From contig SVGB01000022.1 of NCBI GenBank assembly GCA_015056565.1, positions 1 to 43,189 on the forward strand: a stretch of 43,189 bases of DNA, written 5' to 3'. Of this stretch, positions 1-7,356 are shown piece by piece. Made by a program: the position numbers and the translations under genes. Each line of letters begins with the position of its first letter. Within the stretch, counting starts at the first letter, position 1. This stretch comes from Butyrivibrio sp. Lineage in GTDB: Bacteria; Bacillota; Clostridia; Lachnospirales; Lachnospiraceae. Under the pieces are notes generated by a model. The model worked only from the letters and a program-made list of their open reading frames with translations, made no database searches and had not been told where the DNA came from.

Positions 1-189
1 TTCTGTTCAGAACTTTAAGCTGTGCTTTTTGTTCTGTCCGTTATTACTTTGGTTTGTTAATTCTGAATAATTCTCTTCGCATGAGCTGCTTATTTTGATT
101 TCGCCCTGCTCATTGCTTTTTGGAATTTTTCAGGGTTGCATTACTGTTTATTTGTCAAGGTGCTTGTTGCCGCTGTCCTCAACGACAGC
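1..189 (-). other. Probable rRNA operon leader (partial)
   Basis: No coding region is visible. On the minus strand this stretch lies directly downstream of a near-consensus promoter and starts with a perfect 6-bp hairpin (GCTGTC-GTTGAG-GACAGC) at the predicted start site. It continues as a long untranslated leader containing CCTTGACAAATAAACAG and AACCCTGAAAAATTCC, which look like the spacer/leader sequences found before 16S rRNA genes in Lachnospiraceae. The mature 16S gene would lie beyond position 1. The family resemblance is from memory; another stable RNA operon or a long 5' UTR is possible. Confidence 0.45.
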
Positions 190-195
190 TTATTT

Positions 196-224
196 AGAAT
201 AGCATAGGTGTATTTTGCTGTCAA
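196..224 (-). promoter_or_regulatory. Strong sigma-A promoter firing off the left edge
   Basis: On the minus strand TTGACA (219-224) is separated by exactly 17 bp from TATTCT (196-201). An A/T-rich tract lies upstream (about 225-270), like an UP element. The predicted start is near 189. No gene follows within the window, which fits a stable-RNA promoter. Confidence 0.75.
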
Positions 225-296
225 CAACTTTTTTCAAATGTTTATAATATTTTTTTAATTTGCTTAAAAATGCCGCTTTTTCCTGGAGTTTAAGCA

Positions 297-746
297 TCAT
301 GCCAACATGGATTTCACGTACTCATAAAGCTCTTTTGCAAGAGAAATAACTGGCCCCCATACATCGAATCCCGTAATGTACACAATAATATATACGATGA
401 GATAGGCCTCAATGGCACCAAGAACAGCTCCCAAAAGACGATCAAGTCCTCCGAGGATCGGGATCTCTTTGATGTTTCTGACAGCTCTTCCAATGGCGGT
501 CATGATCCCGTATACGGCAAAAGCCACGATCAGGTATCCAATCTTGGGAATGACCCTACCCAGATCAGCTGTCATTACATTTCCTGCAATGTTCATTGTG
601 TAGTAGACAGTCGCAAAGGCTGCGATGACAGCAATAAGGCCTGCTGCTTCAGCAAACAGGCCATTGTTGGTTCCATATGATATTCTCCAGAGAAATAGTA
701 TAACAACCACGATGGTTATAACTATCTGAGATATTTCAAGATTCAT
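297..746 (-). CDS. CvpA family membrane protein
   Basis: A 149-residue, very hydrophobic protein with four predicted membrane segments (about residues 7-22, 30-50, 66-86 and 101-127). It contains the glycine-rich GGLDRLLGAVLGAIEAYL segment typical of CvpA/colicin V production proteins. The family is membrane-embedded and of poorly defined function (envelope homeostasis, colicin V export in E. coli). It is the last gene of the dnaX-ybaB-recR-galM-DUF5711 operon, 8 bp after the preceding stop. The start ATG has a modest AGGGAAAAG ribosome-binding site. No convincing rho-independent terminator is seen after it. Confidence 0.75.
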   Translation of the reverse strand: MNLEISQIVITIVVVILFLWRISYGTNNGLFAEAAGLIAVIAAFATVYYTMNIAGNVMTADLGRVIPKIGYLIVAFAVYGIMTAIGRAVRNIKEIPILGGLDRLLGAVLGAIEAYLIVYIIVYITGFDVWGPVISLAKELYEYVKSMLA

Positions 747-754
747 TCTTTTCC

Positions 755-1981
755 CTATTTAAGATTCATTGTCTGTATAGTCTTGGTAGTAACAAGAAGG
801 AACTTACTGCGAAGGCTGGTTGGAACCATTGTCCTTACTGGTGTTTCAAAGTTGCCTTCATATTTGATATGTCCATTCATATCCATAACCTGACATGCGT
901 CTTCATTATATATAATGATCTGTTTATTGTTAAAGATAATATCAGAATAATCTATATCAAAGTATGTAGTGAGAACGCTTTCGCCCTTGTCGCTGTACAC
1001 CTGAAGTCTGTAGGCTCCATCAGTTGTGTTGTTTGGATAAACCACACCCATATAGCTGTCTGAGAAGTATATTGACTTGATCTCCTCTTCGCCGGTAAAT
1101 ATCTCAGCCTGGCTTACAGGTTTTTCGCTGCCCTGATAGAACATGATCCTGTCATCAGATACTGCAAAGCAGGAACTTCCATTCATGAACTGAACGTATG
1201 GTACCACGACCTGGGGATAATCATAGCCGCTGGCATAGTTGTCTATGGAGTTCTGTCCAACTGAGCCAAAGTTAAAGAATGCCACGCTGCTCTTAAGACT
1301 TCCCTCTTCAGGGTAGAGGTATGATACACAAAGCAGTTCTCCGTTGGGAGAGATGCTGACTGATATAGGGTATCCTGAGTCCTTCATTGTAGTCTTGAAG
1401 TTAGCCAGGGTATTGCCCTGGGCATCGTAAAGATATATCCATGTAACATCTGTACCATCAAGAACTGCAGCCACAACTCCCTGGGAGGAAACACAAAAGT
1501 CTCTTATAGGAAGATTGGTGTCCACTTGACCCATGGATCCACTGGTACCATTGACGTATATGTTGTGACCATTGTAATCGCCAATTGCCACCACGTGATC
1601 GCAGGTCCTGGCTATAGGAGTCTGCATCTCATAGGTCTGGTTCCACAAAACCTTTCCATTTGAATCAATGCAGCTCACACCATCTTTACTGTACTGAATG
1701 ATATATCCGCCAATGCTCAACACCTTGGAGTCCTGGCCATTAGTTATGGCTTCTCCTTCGGTTATTATCGCCTCTGAGTACTCCTTGTCCCTCCAGCTGG
1801 TGTAGACCACCAGTACAAGAAATACCACAGCTGCAGTTATTCCCAGTGTTCTGAAAACAACTGCCAGCTTGTGGTTTCTAATCTTTTCTTTATAGGAAGG
1901 TCCACTGCCCTGGCCAGCATTACCCCTATCATCTCTATTAAATTTCCCCGCATAGGAGGCAAAATCACGTACTTCAGCCAA
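755..1981 (-). CDS. DUF5711-type membrane-anchored beta-propeller protein
   Basis: A protein of about 408 residues with a short cytoplasmic N-terminus, one membrane span (about residues 42-61, ending before TSWRDKEY) and a large extracytoplasmic domain made of repeated short beta motifs such as DSNGKVLWNQ and MDMNGHIKYEG. These resemble PQQ/WD-type propeller blades. I place the start at the TTG at 1981 because GGAGGG lies 6 bp upstream. The longer frame from a TTG at 1996 has no ribosome-binding site. It sits between galM and cvpA in the dnaX operon. The function is unknown; an envelope-monitoring or scaffold role is only a guess from the architecture. Confidence 0.65.
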   Translation of the reverse strand: MAEVRDFASYAGKFNRDDRGNAGQGSGPSYKEKIRNHKLAVVFRTLGITAAVVFLVLVVYTSWRDKEYSEAIITEGEAITNGQDSKVLSIGGYIIQYSKDGVSCIDSNGKVLWNQTYEMQTPIARTCDHVVAIGDYNGHNIYVNGTSGSMGQVDTNLPIRDFCVSSQGVVAAVLDGTDVTWIYLYDAQGNTLANFKTTMKDSGYPISVSISPNGELLCVSYLYPEEGSLKSSVAFFNFGSVGQNSIDNYASGYDYPQVVVPYVQFMNGSSCFAVSDDRIMFYQGSEKPVSQAEIFTGEEEIKSIYFSDSYMGVVYPNNTTDGAYRLQVYSDKGESVLTTYFDIDYSDIIFNNKQIIIYNEDACQVMDMNGHIKYEGNFETPVRTMVPTSLRSKFLLVTTKTIQTMNLK

Positions 1982-2004
1982 AGGGCTGCCCTCCAAAAAA
2001 CTGA

Positions 2005-3054
2005 TTATTTAGAGAACTTGTAGACTGTAACGTTGTCATATTCTCTGTCTGGACCATAAACGCAGTCTGGGAATCCAGCTTCGTTTATAGAGTTTGGATA
2101 AACCTGTGTCTCAAGGCAGAATCCATCTCTGGCCTTGTAGGTTGCTCCATCCTTGGCACCATCTGCCTTTAAGAAGTTTCCAACATAGAGCTGGAATCCA
2201 GGAAGAGTTGTAAAGCACTCCATCCTGATACCTGTCTTAGGAGATGATACGTTACAGAAGTTCTTAAGATCCTTCCAGTTGTAACCATCAACTACATAGT
2301 TGTGATCATATCCACCAACGAACTTAAGCTGCTCGTTGTCTGCATTTACATCCTGGCCAATAGTCTTTTCTTTTCTGAAATCAAAAGGTGTTCCTGCAAC
2401 ATCGGCAATCTCGCCTGTAGGAATAGCCTCAGAGCTACTTACAGGAGTGTAAGCTGAAGCATTCATCTGCATAGTATGATCAAGTATGCTTCCAGCATTG
2501 TGACCACTTAAGTTGAAGTAAACATGGTTGGTCATATTGATAAGTGTCTTGGCATCACTTGTTGCATGATAGTGAAGCTTAAGAGCATTGTCATCTGAAA
2601 GAGTGTATGTAAGCTCAAATACTCTGTTTCCTGAAAAACCAAGATCTCCATCTTCAGCCTTAAGTGTGAATGTCACTGAGTTTTCACCCTCAGTTGCATC
2701 CCATATCCTCTTGTGGAATCCGTTGTTCATGTCGGTGTGAAGATTGTTTGGTCCATCGTTGATAGGAAGGATAAACTCTTTTCCATCGATCTCATATCTT
2801 GCCTTGGCAATCCTGTTGGCTGTAGGACCTACAGTTGCTCCAAGGAAACAGTCGTTGTCGAAATACTTCTTGTAGTCATCAAAACCAAGGACTACATCGA
2901 CCTTGTTTCCATCCTTGTCAGGAACGAAGATATTCCTGATTGTTGCACCGAAATTAAGAACCACTGCCTCAACGCCGTTGTCGTTTGAAATGTGGTACTC
3001 ATAGATTGGTGCTCCGTTTGAAAGTTCCCCAAATTGTTCTCTCTTTACTGCCAT
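2005..3054 (-). CDS. galM: Aldose 1-epimerase (galactose mutarotase)
   Basis: This 349-residue protein of normal family length interconverts alpha and beta anomers of galactose or glucose in the cytoplasm. The GalM landmarks are visible: GFDDYKKYF and the ANRIAKARYEIDG stretch near the N-terminus, the NMTNHVYFNLSGH block carrying the catalytic histidine (middle), the GGYDHNYVVD block, and LETQVYPNSIN near the C-terminus with the catalytic glutamate. The start ATG has GGAGGT 7 bp upstream. It lies 33 bp downstream of recR, within the same transcription unit. A role in hexose use fits the phosphoglucomutase and beta-glucosidase elsewhere in the window. Confidence 0.92.
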   Translation of the reverse strand: MAVKREQFGELSNGAPIYEYHISNDNGVEAVVLNFGATIRNIFVPDKDGNKVDVVLGFDDYKKYFDNDCFLGATVGPTANRIAKARYEIDGKEFILPINDGPNNLHTDMNNGFHKRIWDATEGENSVTFTLKAEDGDLGFSGNRVFELTYTLSDDNALKLHYHATSDAKTLINMTNHVYFNLSGHNAGSILDHTMQMNASAYTPVSSSEAIPTGEIADVAGTPFDFRKEKTIGQDVNADNEQLKFVGGYDHNYVVDGYNWKDLKNFCNVSSPKTGIRMECFTTLPGFQLYVGNFLKADGAKDGATYKARDGFCLETQVYPNSINEAGFPDCVYGPDREYDNVTVYKFSK

Positions 3055-3087
3055 AACAATACCTCCATTGTGTGTAAGTGCCTTAAC

Positions 3088-3687
3088 TTAAAGCTCGGTT
3101 CTGCCCTCAAGGGCCCTAAGGAGCGTAACTTCATCGATGTATTCCAGATCTCCACCCACAGGAACTCCACTGGCTATCCTTGTAACCTTGATACCTGTTG
3201 GCTTGATGAGCTTGCTTATGTACATGGCTGTTGTCTCACCCTCAAGACTTGAGTTGGTGGCAACGATAACTTCGTCCACTTCCTGAGTCTGAAGTCTTGT
3301 CATGAGCTCTGTCAGCCTGATGTCAGAAGGACCTATGCCAAGCATCGGAGAAATCGCTCCATGGAGTACATGATACACTCCATCATACTTGCCGGTCTTC
3401 TCATATGCTGCCAAATCCCTCGCATTCTCCACAACCATGATGGTGCGATGGTCTCTGTTTGAATTGCTGCAGATGGGACAGATGTCATCATCTGTAAGGG
3501 TGCAGCACTCTTTGCAGTAATGAACGTTCTCCCTTGCGTCTGTAATGGAATCAGCCAGTCTTTTTACCCTGTCCTTGGGCAGGTTGATGATGTAAAAAGC
3601 CAGTCTCTGGGCAGACTTACCCCCTATTCCCGGAAGGGAAGCCAGCTCATCTATTAAACGGTTGATATGTCCGCTGTACAGTTCCAT
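3088..3687 (-). CDS. recR: Recombination mediator RecR
   Basis: A 199-residue protein that acts with RecF/RecO to load RecA on gapped DNA. Domains in order are a helix-hairpin-helix (SLPGIGGKSAQRLAFYI, about 14-30), a C4 zinc finger (CKECCTLTDDDICPIC, about 58-73), a Toprim domain starting at IMVVENARDLAAYE, and the conserved YHVLHGAISPMLGIGP block. Length and motifs are normal. Its ATG overlaps the ybaB stop by one base (TGATG), so translation is probably coupled. The dnaX-ybaB-recR order is the classic bacterial arrangement. Confidence 0.97.
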   Translation of the reverse strand: MELYSGHINRLIDELASLPGIGGKSAQRLAFYIINLPKDRVKRLADSITDARENVHYCKECCTLTDDDICPICSNSNRDHRTIMVVENARDLAAYEKTGKYDGVYHVLHGAISPMLGIGPSDIRLTELMTRLQTQEVDEVIVATNSSLEGETTAMYISKLIKPTGIKVTRIASGVPVGGDLEYIDEVTLLRALEGRTEL

Positions 3688-4031
3688 CAGAAAGGAAAGC
3701 CTCCGCCAAGTCCGCCTGTCATCTTGCCTATCATTGCGCCATTTGCCTCGTCAGCCTGCTTCATAGCCTCGTTGACTGCAGCTACGATCATATCCTGAAG
3801 CATCTCAACATCATCAGGATCAACAGCCTCAGGGGAGATTGTAACGCTCTTTAAAGTCTTGTTTCCAAATACAGTAGCCTCTACTGCGCCGCCACCAGCC
3901 TTAGCTGTGAACTCTTTTGTCTCGAGCTCCTTCTGGCTCTCCTCCATCTGGCGCTGCATTCTCTGTGCCTGTTTCATAAGATTGTTCATGTTACCTGGCA
4001 TTCCTCCAGGAAATCCACCACGTTTTGCCAT
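3687..4031 (-). CDS. YbaB/EbfC family nucleoid-associated protein
   Basis: A 114-residue protein with a glycine/methionine-rich N-terminus (MAKRGGFPGGMPGNMNNLMK), a central coiled helix (QRMQRQMEESQKELETKEF) and the conserved beta segment VEATVFGNKTLKSVTISPEAVDPDD. The family forms dimers that bind DNA and influence nucleoid structure and recombination. The gene sits between dnaX and recR, as in most bacteria, with one-base overlaps at both ends. Confidence 0.93.
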   Translation of the reverse strand: MAKRGGFPGGMPGNMNNLMKQAQRMQRQMEESQKELETKEFTAKAGGGAVEATVFGNKTLKSVTISPEAVDPDDVEMLQDMIVAAVNEAMKQADEANGAMIGKMTGGLGGGFPF

Positions 4032-5647
4032 TATAAATTCTCCTTTTCGTTGTCGTCATCCTCAGTAACCACATCAAAGTTGATGCCATCCAAAAGATTA
4101 ACGTAATTTTCTTCAAAATTCTGATTGGGCTCTAAGTACTTAGCCTCGTACTCCACATGCTTACCCACAATTTCATCAATGAATGCGGAAAGTTCATCGC
4201 CGCCTTCACCATGTGAGTATTTATCAACAAGCTGCCTGTTGTCAAATACTATCTGAAGCTTGTCGTTATTTCCAAGGCTGAGCTTGGCTTTTTGCATATA
4301 GTTCTTCATGGGACTTGGCATCTGCAAAAGAGCTTTTGACCAGTTTGATACAAGGCTCTTTATATCATCAGGCACCGCCCTGTCAAGAACCTTCTTCTGG
4401 ACAGGAGCTGCTCCTGCTGCCGGCTGCGCAGCTGAAGGCGCTGCAGAAAATGCTATCTGCCCGGACTGTATCCTGCTCAGGAGCTTACCTGCGTTTTCAT
4501 CGTGCTCTTCAAGTATCCTTAATCTGTCCTCAAAGGAATCCTGCTGCCCTTGATCCATCTGGGGCTTACAGAGCCTTATCAGGGTTATCTCTATAAGTAT
4601 CCTCTTTTGCGCTGCATATCTGATATTATTTGAAAGCTCTGAGAATATCCTGATAAACCTAAGGATCGAGTCTGTGTCTGCCTTGTCCGCCTGCTCTTTT
4701 AAAGCCTTCAGGTTATCAGTGGACATATCCACCACATCCTCCATCTGGTCTGAAGCCTGGATCAGCATAAGATTTCTTAAGTACCACACGAAGTCATTGA
4801 CGAACTGCGTTAGCTCCCTGCCCTGAATGACCACATCTGACAGGATAGTCAGTGCCTCATTGACATTCTGTGTATATAATGCGGAAAAGAGCTTTGAAAA
4901 TACTTCTGTGTCCACCGCTCCCAGTACGCCAAGCACCTTGTCATAGGTCAGAACCTCGCCATAGTTAAAGGCGATACACTGATCAAGGAGACTGAGGGAA
5001 TCTCTCATGGAGCCATCAGCAGTTTTGGCAATATAGCGAAGAGCCTTGTCCTCAACCTCTATTCCTTCTGCTGTTACTACCTGTCGAAGCCTGTCTTCAA
5101 TGGTATCGATGGTTATCCTATGGAAATCGTATCTCTGACATCTTGAGAGGATCGTGATAGGAATCTTGTGAACCTCTGTTGTTGCCAGAATAAATAAAAC
5201 GTATGAAGGCGGCTCCTCAAGAGTCTTAAGGAGCGCATTAAAAGCACCGGTGGAGAGCATATGCACCTCATCGATGATGTAGACCTTCTTTTTTCCTTTT
5301 GTTGGGGAATAGGAGACCTCGTCCACGATCTCCCTGACATTATCAACGCCATTGTTGGAAGCTGCATCAATCTCAATGACATTCATGCTGTTGCCTGCTG
5401 CGATCTCTTTACACATCTCGCACTCACCGCAGGGACTTCCGTCAATCGGGTGCTCGCAGTTTACTGCCTTGGCTAAAATCTTCGCAACAGAAGTCTTACC
5501 TGTTCCACGAGTTCCGCAGAACAGGTAAGCATGTCCAACCCTATCTGATCTAATCTGATTCTTGAGCGTTGTAATTATGTGATCCTGGCCCTTGACGTCC
5601 TCAAAGACCGGTGGTCTGAATTTCCTGTATAGTGCTACATAACCCAT
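4031..5647 (-). CDS. dnaX: DNA polymerase III subunits gamma/tau
   Basis: A 538-residue clamp-loader ATPase that coordinates the replicative polymerase. Visible motifs are Walker A GTRGTGKTS (about 45-53), a zinc module with CEHPIDGSPCGECEMC (about 64-79), Walker B VYIIDEVHML, and sensor 1 region ATTEVHKIP. These are followed by the lid and clamp-loader collar domains and a variable C-terminal region with an Ala/Pro-rich linker (AFSAAPSAAQPAAGAAP, about residues 400-415). The C-terminus ends DDDNEKENL, directly overlapping the ybaB ATG by one base. I see no A-rich slippery heptamer like the E. coli gamma frameshift site. The gene follows pfkA by 56 bp. Confidence 0.97.
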   Translation of the reverse strand: MGYVALYRKFRPPVFEDVKGQDHIITTLKNQIRSDRVGHAYLFCGTRGTGKTSVAKILAKAVNCEHPIDGSPCGECEMCKEIAAGNSMNVIEIDAASNNGVDNVREIVDEVSYSPTKGKKKVYIIDEVHMLSTGAFNALLKTLEEPPSYVLFILATTEVHKIPITILSRCQRYDFHRITIDTIEDRLRQVVTAEGIEVEDKALRYIAKTADGSMRDSLSLLDQCIAFNYGEVLTYDKVLGVLGAVDTEVFSKLFSALYTQNVNEALTILSDVVIQGRELTQFVNDFVWYLRNLMLIQASDQMEDVVDMSTDNLKALKEQADKADTDSILRFIRIFSELSNNIRYAAQKRILIEITLIRLCKPQMDQGQQDSFEDRLRILEEHDENAGKLLSRIQSGQIAFSAAPSAAQPAAGAAPVQKKVLDRAVPDDIKSLVSNWSKALLQMPSPMKNYMQKAKLSLGNNDKLQIVFDNRQLVDKYSHGEGGDELSAFIDEIVGKHVEYEAKYLEPNQNFEENYVNLLDGINFDVVTEDDDNEKENL

Positions 5648-5703
5648 TTAAAAAACTACTCCAACAAAACTATTTGCCTGCGGGATCACTTCATCCCCAG
5701 TGA

Positions 5704-6777
5704 TCAATCCCCGAAGCACACTCCCAGCATCTTGGCCTCTTTGATGATGCTTGCATCTGGTGATACATACTTAAGCTTGCCAGCTATCTCTGAAAGAGGA
5801 ACCTTTACGATCTCTCTGTTCTTGTAGGCAACCATATAGCCGTATTCCTTGTTAAGGATCAGCTGTCCTGCCTCAGCACCAAGCCTTGAAGCGAATACGC
5901 GATCATATGGATCAGGCGCTCCACCTCTCTGCATATGGCCGGGAACAGTAACTCTTACTTCATGACCGATATTCTTCTGGATTGCCTCAGCTATCTCGTA
6001 GGAAACAGATGGGTACTTGTAATTAGCCATCTTCTCCTTGTACTCCTTCTTGGAGAGCTTGGCATCCTTCTTGGAGATTGCACCCTCAGCAACTGCTATG
6101 ATGGTGAACCTGCTGCCGCGCTCATCTCTTGCCTTGATAGCATCACAGATCTTGCCTATATCGTAAGGGATCTCAGGAATAAGGATAACGTCCGCACCAC
6201 CTGCAAGACCTGCATTAAGTGTGAGCCATCCAACCTTGTGTCCCATTACTTCAATAATGAATACTCTGCCGTGTGAATCGGCTGTTGTGTGGATATTGTC
6301 AATAACACCAGTTGCCACATCAACTGCACTCTGGAAACCAAAGGTCATATCTGTTCCCCAGAGGTCATTGTCTATTGTCTTGGGGAGAGAAACCACGTTA
6401 AGGCCCTCCTCGGAAAGAAGATTGGCTGTCTTCTGAGAGCCATTTCCACCAAGAACCACAAGGCAGTCCAGCTGAAGCTTGTAGTAGTTCTGCTTCATTG
6501 CCTCTACCTTATCAAGTCCGTTCTCATCAGGTTCCCTGATCGTCTTAAAAGGTGTTCGTGAGCTACCAAGGATAGTTCCGCCCTTTGTCAGGATTCCTGA
6601 GAAATCTTTGGAAGTAAGCATCCTGAAATCGCCGTAAATAAGGCCTTTATAGCCGTTCTTAAAACCGTAGAACTCCACTTCCACGCCGCTGTGCGCAATA
6701 CACTTAACAACGCCGCGCATTGCTGCATTCAAAGCCTGACAGTCACCACCACTAGTCAACATACCAATTCTCATCAT
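5704..6777 (-). CDS. pfkA: 6-phosphofructokinase (PFK-A family)
   Basis: It converts fructose 6-phosphate to fructose 1,6-bisphosphate in glycolysis. The start is the ATG at 6777 (MMRIGMLTSGGDCQALNAAM), 10 bp after AAAGGAGG. The open frame extends upstream without support. The protein is about 357 residues. Motifs are the TSGGD loop, the phosphoryl-donor loop GGNGSQKTA, PKTIDNDLWGTD with catalytic Asp, MGHKVGWL and GHMQRGGAPDPYDR. Two positions matter for donor choice. The loop reads GGNGS where ATP-PFKs have GGDGS and PPi-PFKs have GGDDS, and PKTIDND carries the lysine common in PPi-dependent and mixed clades. ATP versus PPi cannot be decided by eye. Confidence 0.93.
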   Translation of the reverse strand: MMRIGMLTSGGDCQALNAAMRGVVKCIAHSGVEVEFYGFKNGYKGLIYGDFRMLTSKDFSGILTKGGTILGSSRTPFKTIREPDENGLDKVEAMKQNYYKLQLDCLVVLGGNGSQKTANLLSEEGLNVVSLPKTIDNDLWGTDMTFGFQSAVDVATGVIDNIHTTADSHGRVFIIEVMGHKVGWLTLNAGLAGGADVILIPEIPYDIGKICDAIKARDERGSRFTIIAVAEGAISKKDAKLSKKEYKEKMANYKYPSVSYEIAEAIQKNIGHEVRVTVPGHMQRGGAPDPYDRVFASRLGAEAGQLILNKEYGYMVAYKNREIVKVPLSEIAGKLKYVSPDASIIKEAKMLGVCFGD

Positions 6778-6829
6778 GCGAAAAAGGCCTCCTTTGAATA
6801 AACATATTTGTAACTGCACACTACTAGTA

Positions 6830-6858
6830 ATTATACAAAATAAAGAGCCCTGTGCCAA
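6830..6858 (-). promoter_or_regulatory. pfkA promoter
   Basis: On the minus strand TTGGCA (6853-6858) is followed after 17 bp by TATAAT (6830-6835). The predicted start near 6823 gives pfkA a leader of about 46 nt ending in the AAAGGAGG site. It is divergent from the tRNA-Ser promoter, with only about 10 bp between the two -35 boxes. Confidence 0.8.
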
Positions 6859-6867
6859 GTAACCCGG

Positions 6868-6896
6868 TTGACGCTTAAGTATTAAAAAAGTATAAT
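6868..6896 (+). promoter_or_regulatory. tRNA-Ser promoter
   Basis: TTGACG (6868-6873), 17-bp spacer, TATAAT (6891-6896). The start would fall around 6903, right at the 5' edge of the hairpin that precedes the tRNA gene. The -10 box lies inside the U-tract of the minus-strand terminator at 6902-6927. Confidence 0.82.
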
Positions 6897-6901
6897 AAAA
6901 A

Positions 6902-6927
6902 ACGCTTTGGAGCTATGTCCAAAGCGT
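6902..6927 (-). terminator. 10-bp hairpin: minus-strand terminator and tRNA leader hairpin
   Basis: A perfect inverted repeat (ACGCTTTGGA / TCCAAAGCGT, 6-base loop). Read on the minus strand it is followed by TTTTTATTATAC, as in a rho-independent terminator, and would stop transcription of the small gene at 7064-7285 before the pfkA promoter. Read on the plus strand the same hairpin is the whole 5' leader of the tRNA-Ser precursor, ending 2 nt before the mature tRNA. Confidence 0.7.
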
Positions 6928-6929
6928 CT

Positions 6930-7015
6930 GGAGACGTATCAAAGTGGTCGTAATGAGGCGCACTCGAAATGCGTTTGTCCGCAAGGGCACGCGGGTTCGA
7001 ATCCCGCCGTCTCCG
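6930..7015 (+). tRNA. tRNA-Ser (anticodon CGA)
   Basis: An 86-nt class II tRNA. The acceptor stem is GGAGACG (6930-6936) with CGTCTCC (7008-7014) and discriminator G at 7015. The anticodon stem GCGCA/TGCGT encloses loop CTCGAAA, giving anticodon CGA, which reads UCG serine codons. The long variable arm (TGTCCGCAAGGGCA region) is typical of tRNA-Ser. The T arm is GCGGG-TTCGAAT-CCCGC. The CCA end is not encoded (GCTTAC follows). It has its own promoter and terminator. Confidence 0.95.
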
Positions 7016-7021
7016 CTTACT

Positions 7022-7047
7022 GCTCTATCCCTACGGATGGAGCTTTT
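7022..7047 (+). terminator. tRNA-Ser terminator
   Basis: The 9-bp stem GCTCTATCC / GGATGGAGC (one G-T pair, loop CTAC) is followed by TTTTGTT. It starts 6 nt after the mature tRNA end. Confidence 0.8.
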
Positions 7048-7063
7048 GTTGGAAAAAGAACTG

Positions 7064-7285
7064 TCAGTTTCCAAAAGTGAATGGCGTTCCGCATACACTG
7101 CAAACAGGTCTGCCTCCTGAATACACAACGAAATCCCTGTCCATATCGCACTTCTTGCAATAACGCCTCTCTGTAGGCATACTGCTCTCAAGATTTTTAT
7201 TTCCGACTCTGGCTGAAGCAGTCTTTCCACCGCTTACTCCTTCAAGGTCTTTCTCATTGAGAATGTTCTTTTCATGATTCAACAT
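7064..7285 (-). CDS. Small protein: double-glycine leader plus zinc ribbon
   Basis: A 73-residue protein. The N-terminus (ILNEKDLEGVSGG, residues 8-20) matches the double-glycine leader of class II bacteriocins, peptide pheromones and many RiPP precursors, with cleavage expected after Gly20. The remaining 53 residues hold four cysteines as CKKC (43-46) and CSVC (62-65), spaced like a zinc ribbon, ending GTPFTFGN. The start has a strong AAGGGAGGT site. It lies 71 bp downstream of a LytTR response regulator on the same strand. No peptidase-containing ABC transporter or modifying enzyme is seen nearby. It may be a secreted peptide, or a cytosolic zinc-ribbon protein that only resembles one. Confidence 0.6.
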   Translation of the reverse strand: MLNHEKNILNEKDLEGVSGGKTASARVGNKNLESSMPTERRYCKKCDMDRDFVVYSGGRPVCSVCGTPFTFGN

Positions 7286-7356
7286 GGGTGCATACCTCCC
7301 TTCAAATTATCTATAGTTTTATACGAGCCACTGATCATTTTGGCAAACTCCAGTCA

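Noticed and set aside
4308..4596. Plus-strand open frames inside dnaX
   Set aside because: They are antisense to the well-supported dnaX linker region, low in complexity and without ribosome-binding sites or recognisable motifs.
4031..5647. Possible programmed frameshift producing gamma from dnaX
   Set aside because: No A-rich slippery heptamer with a following hairpin is visible in the linker region.
5676..5706. Terminator between pfkA and dnaX
   Set aside because: A 7-bp GATCACT/AGTGATC hairpin exists but has no U-tract on the minus strand; at most it is a pause or processing site.
6913..7230. Minus-strand frame of 105 codons spanning the tRNA-Ser gene
   Set aside because: It runs antisense through the tRNA and overlaps the better-supported double-glycine small protein in another frame.
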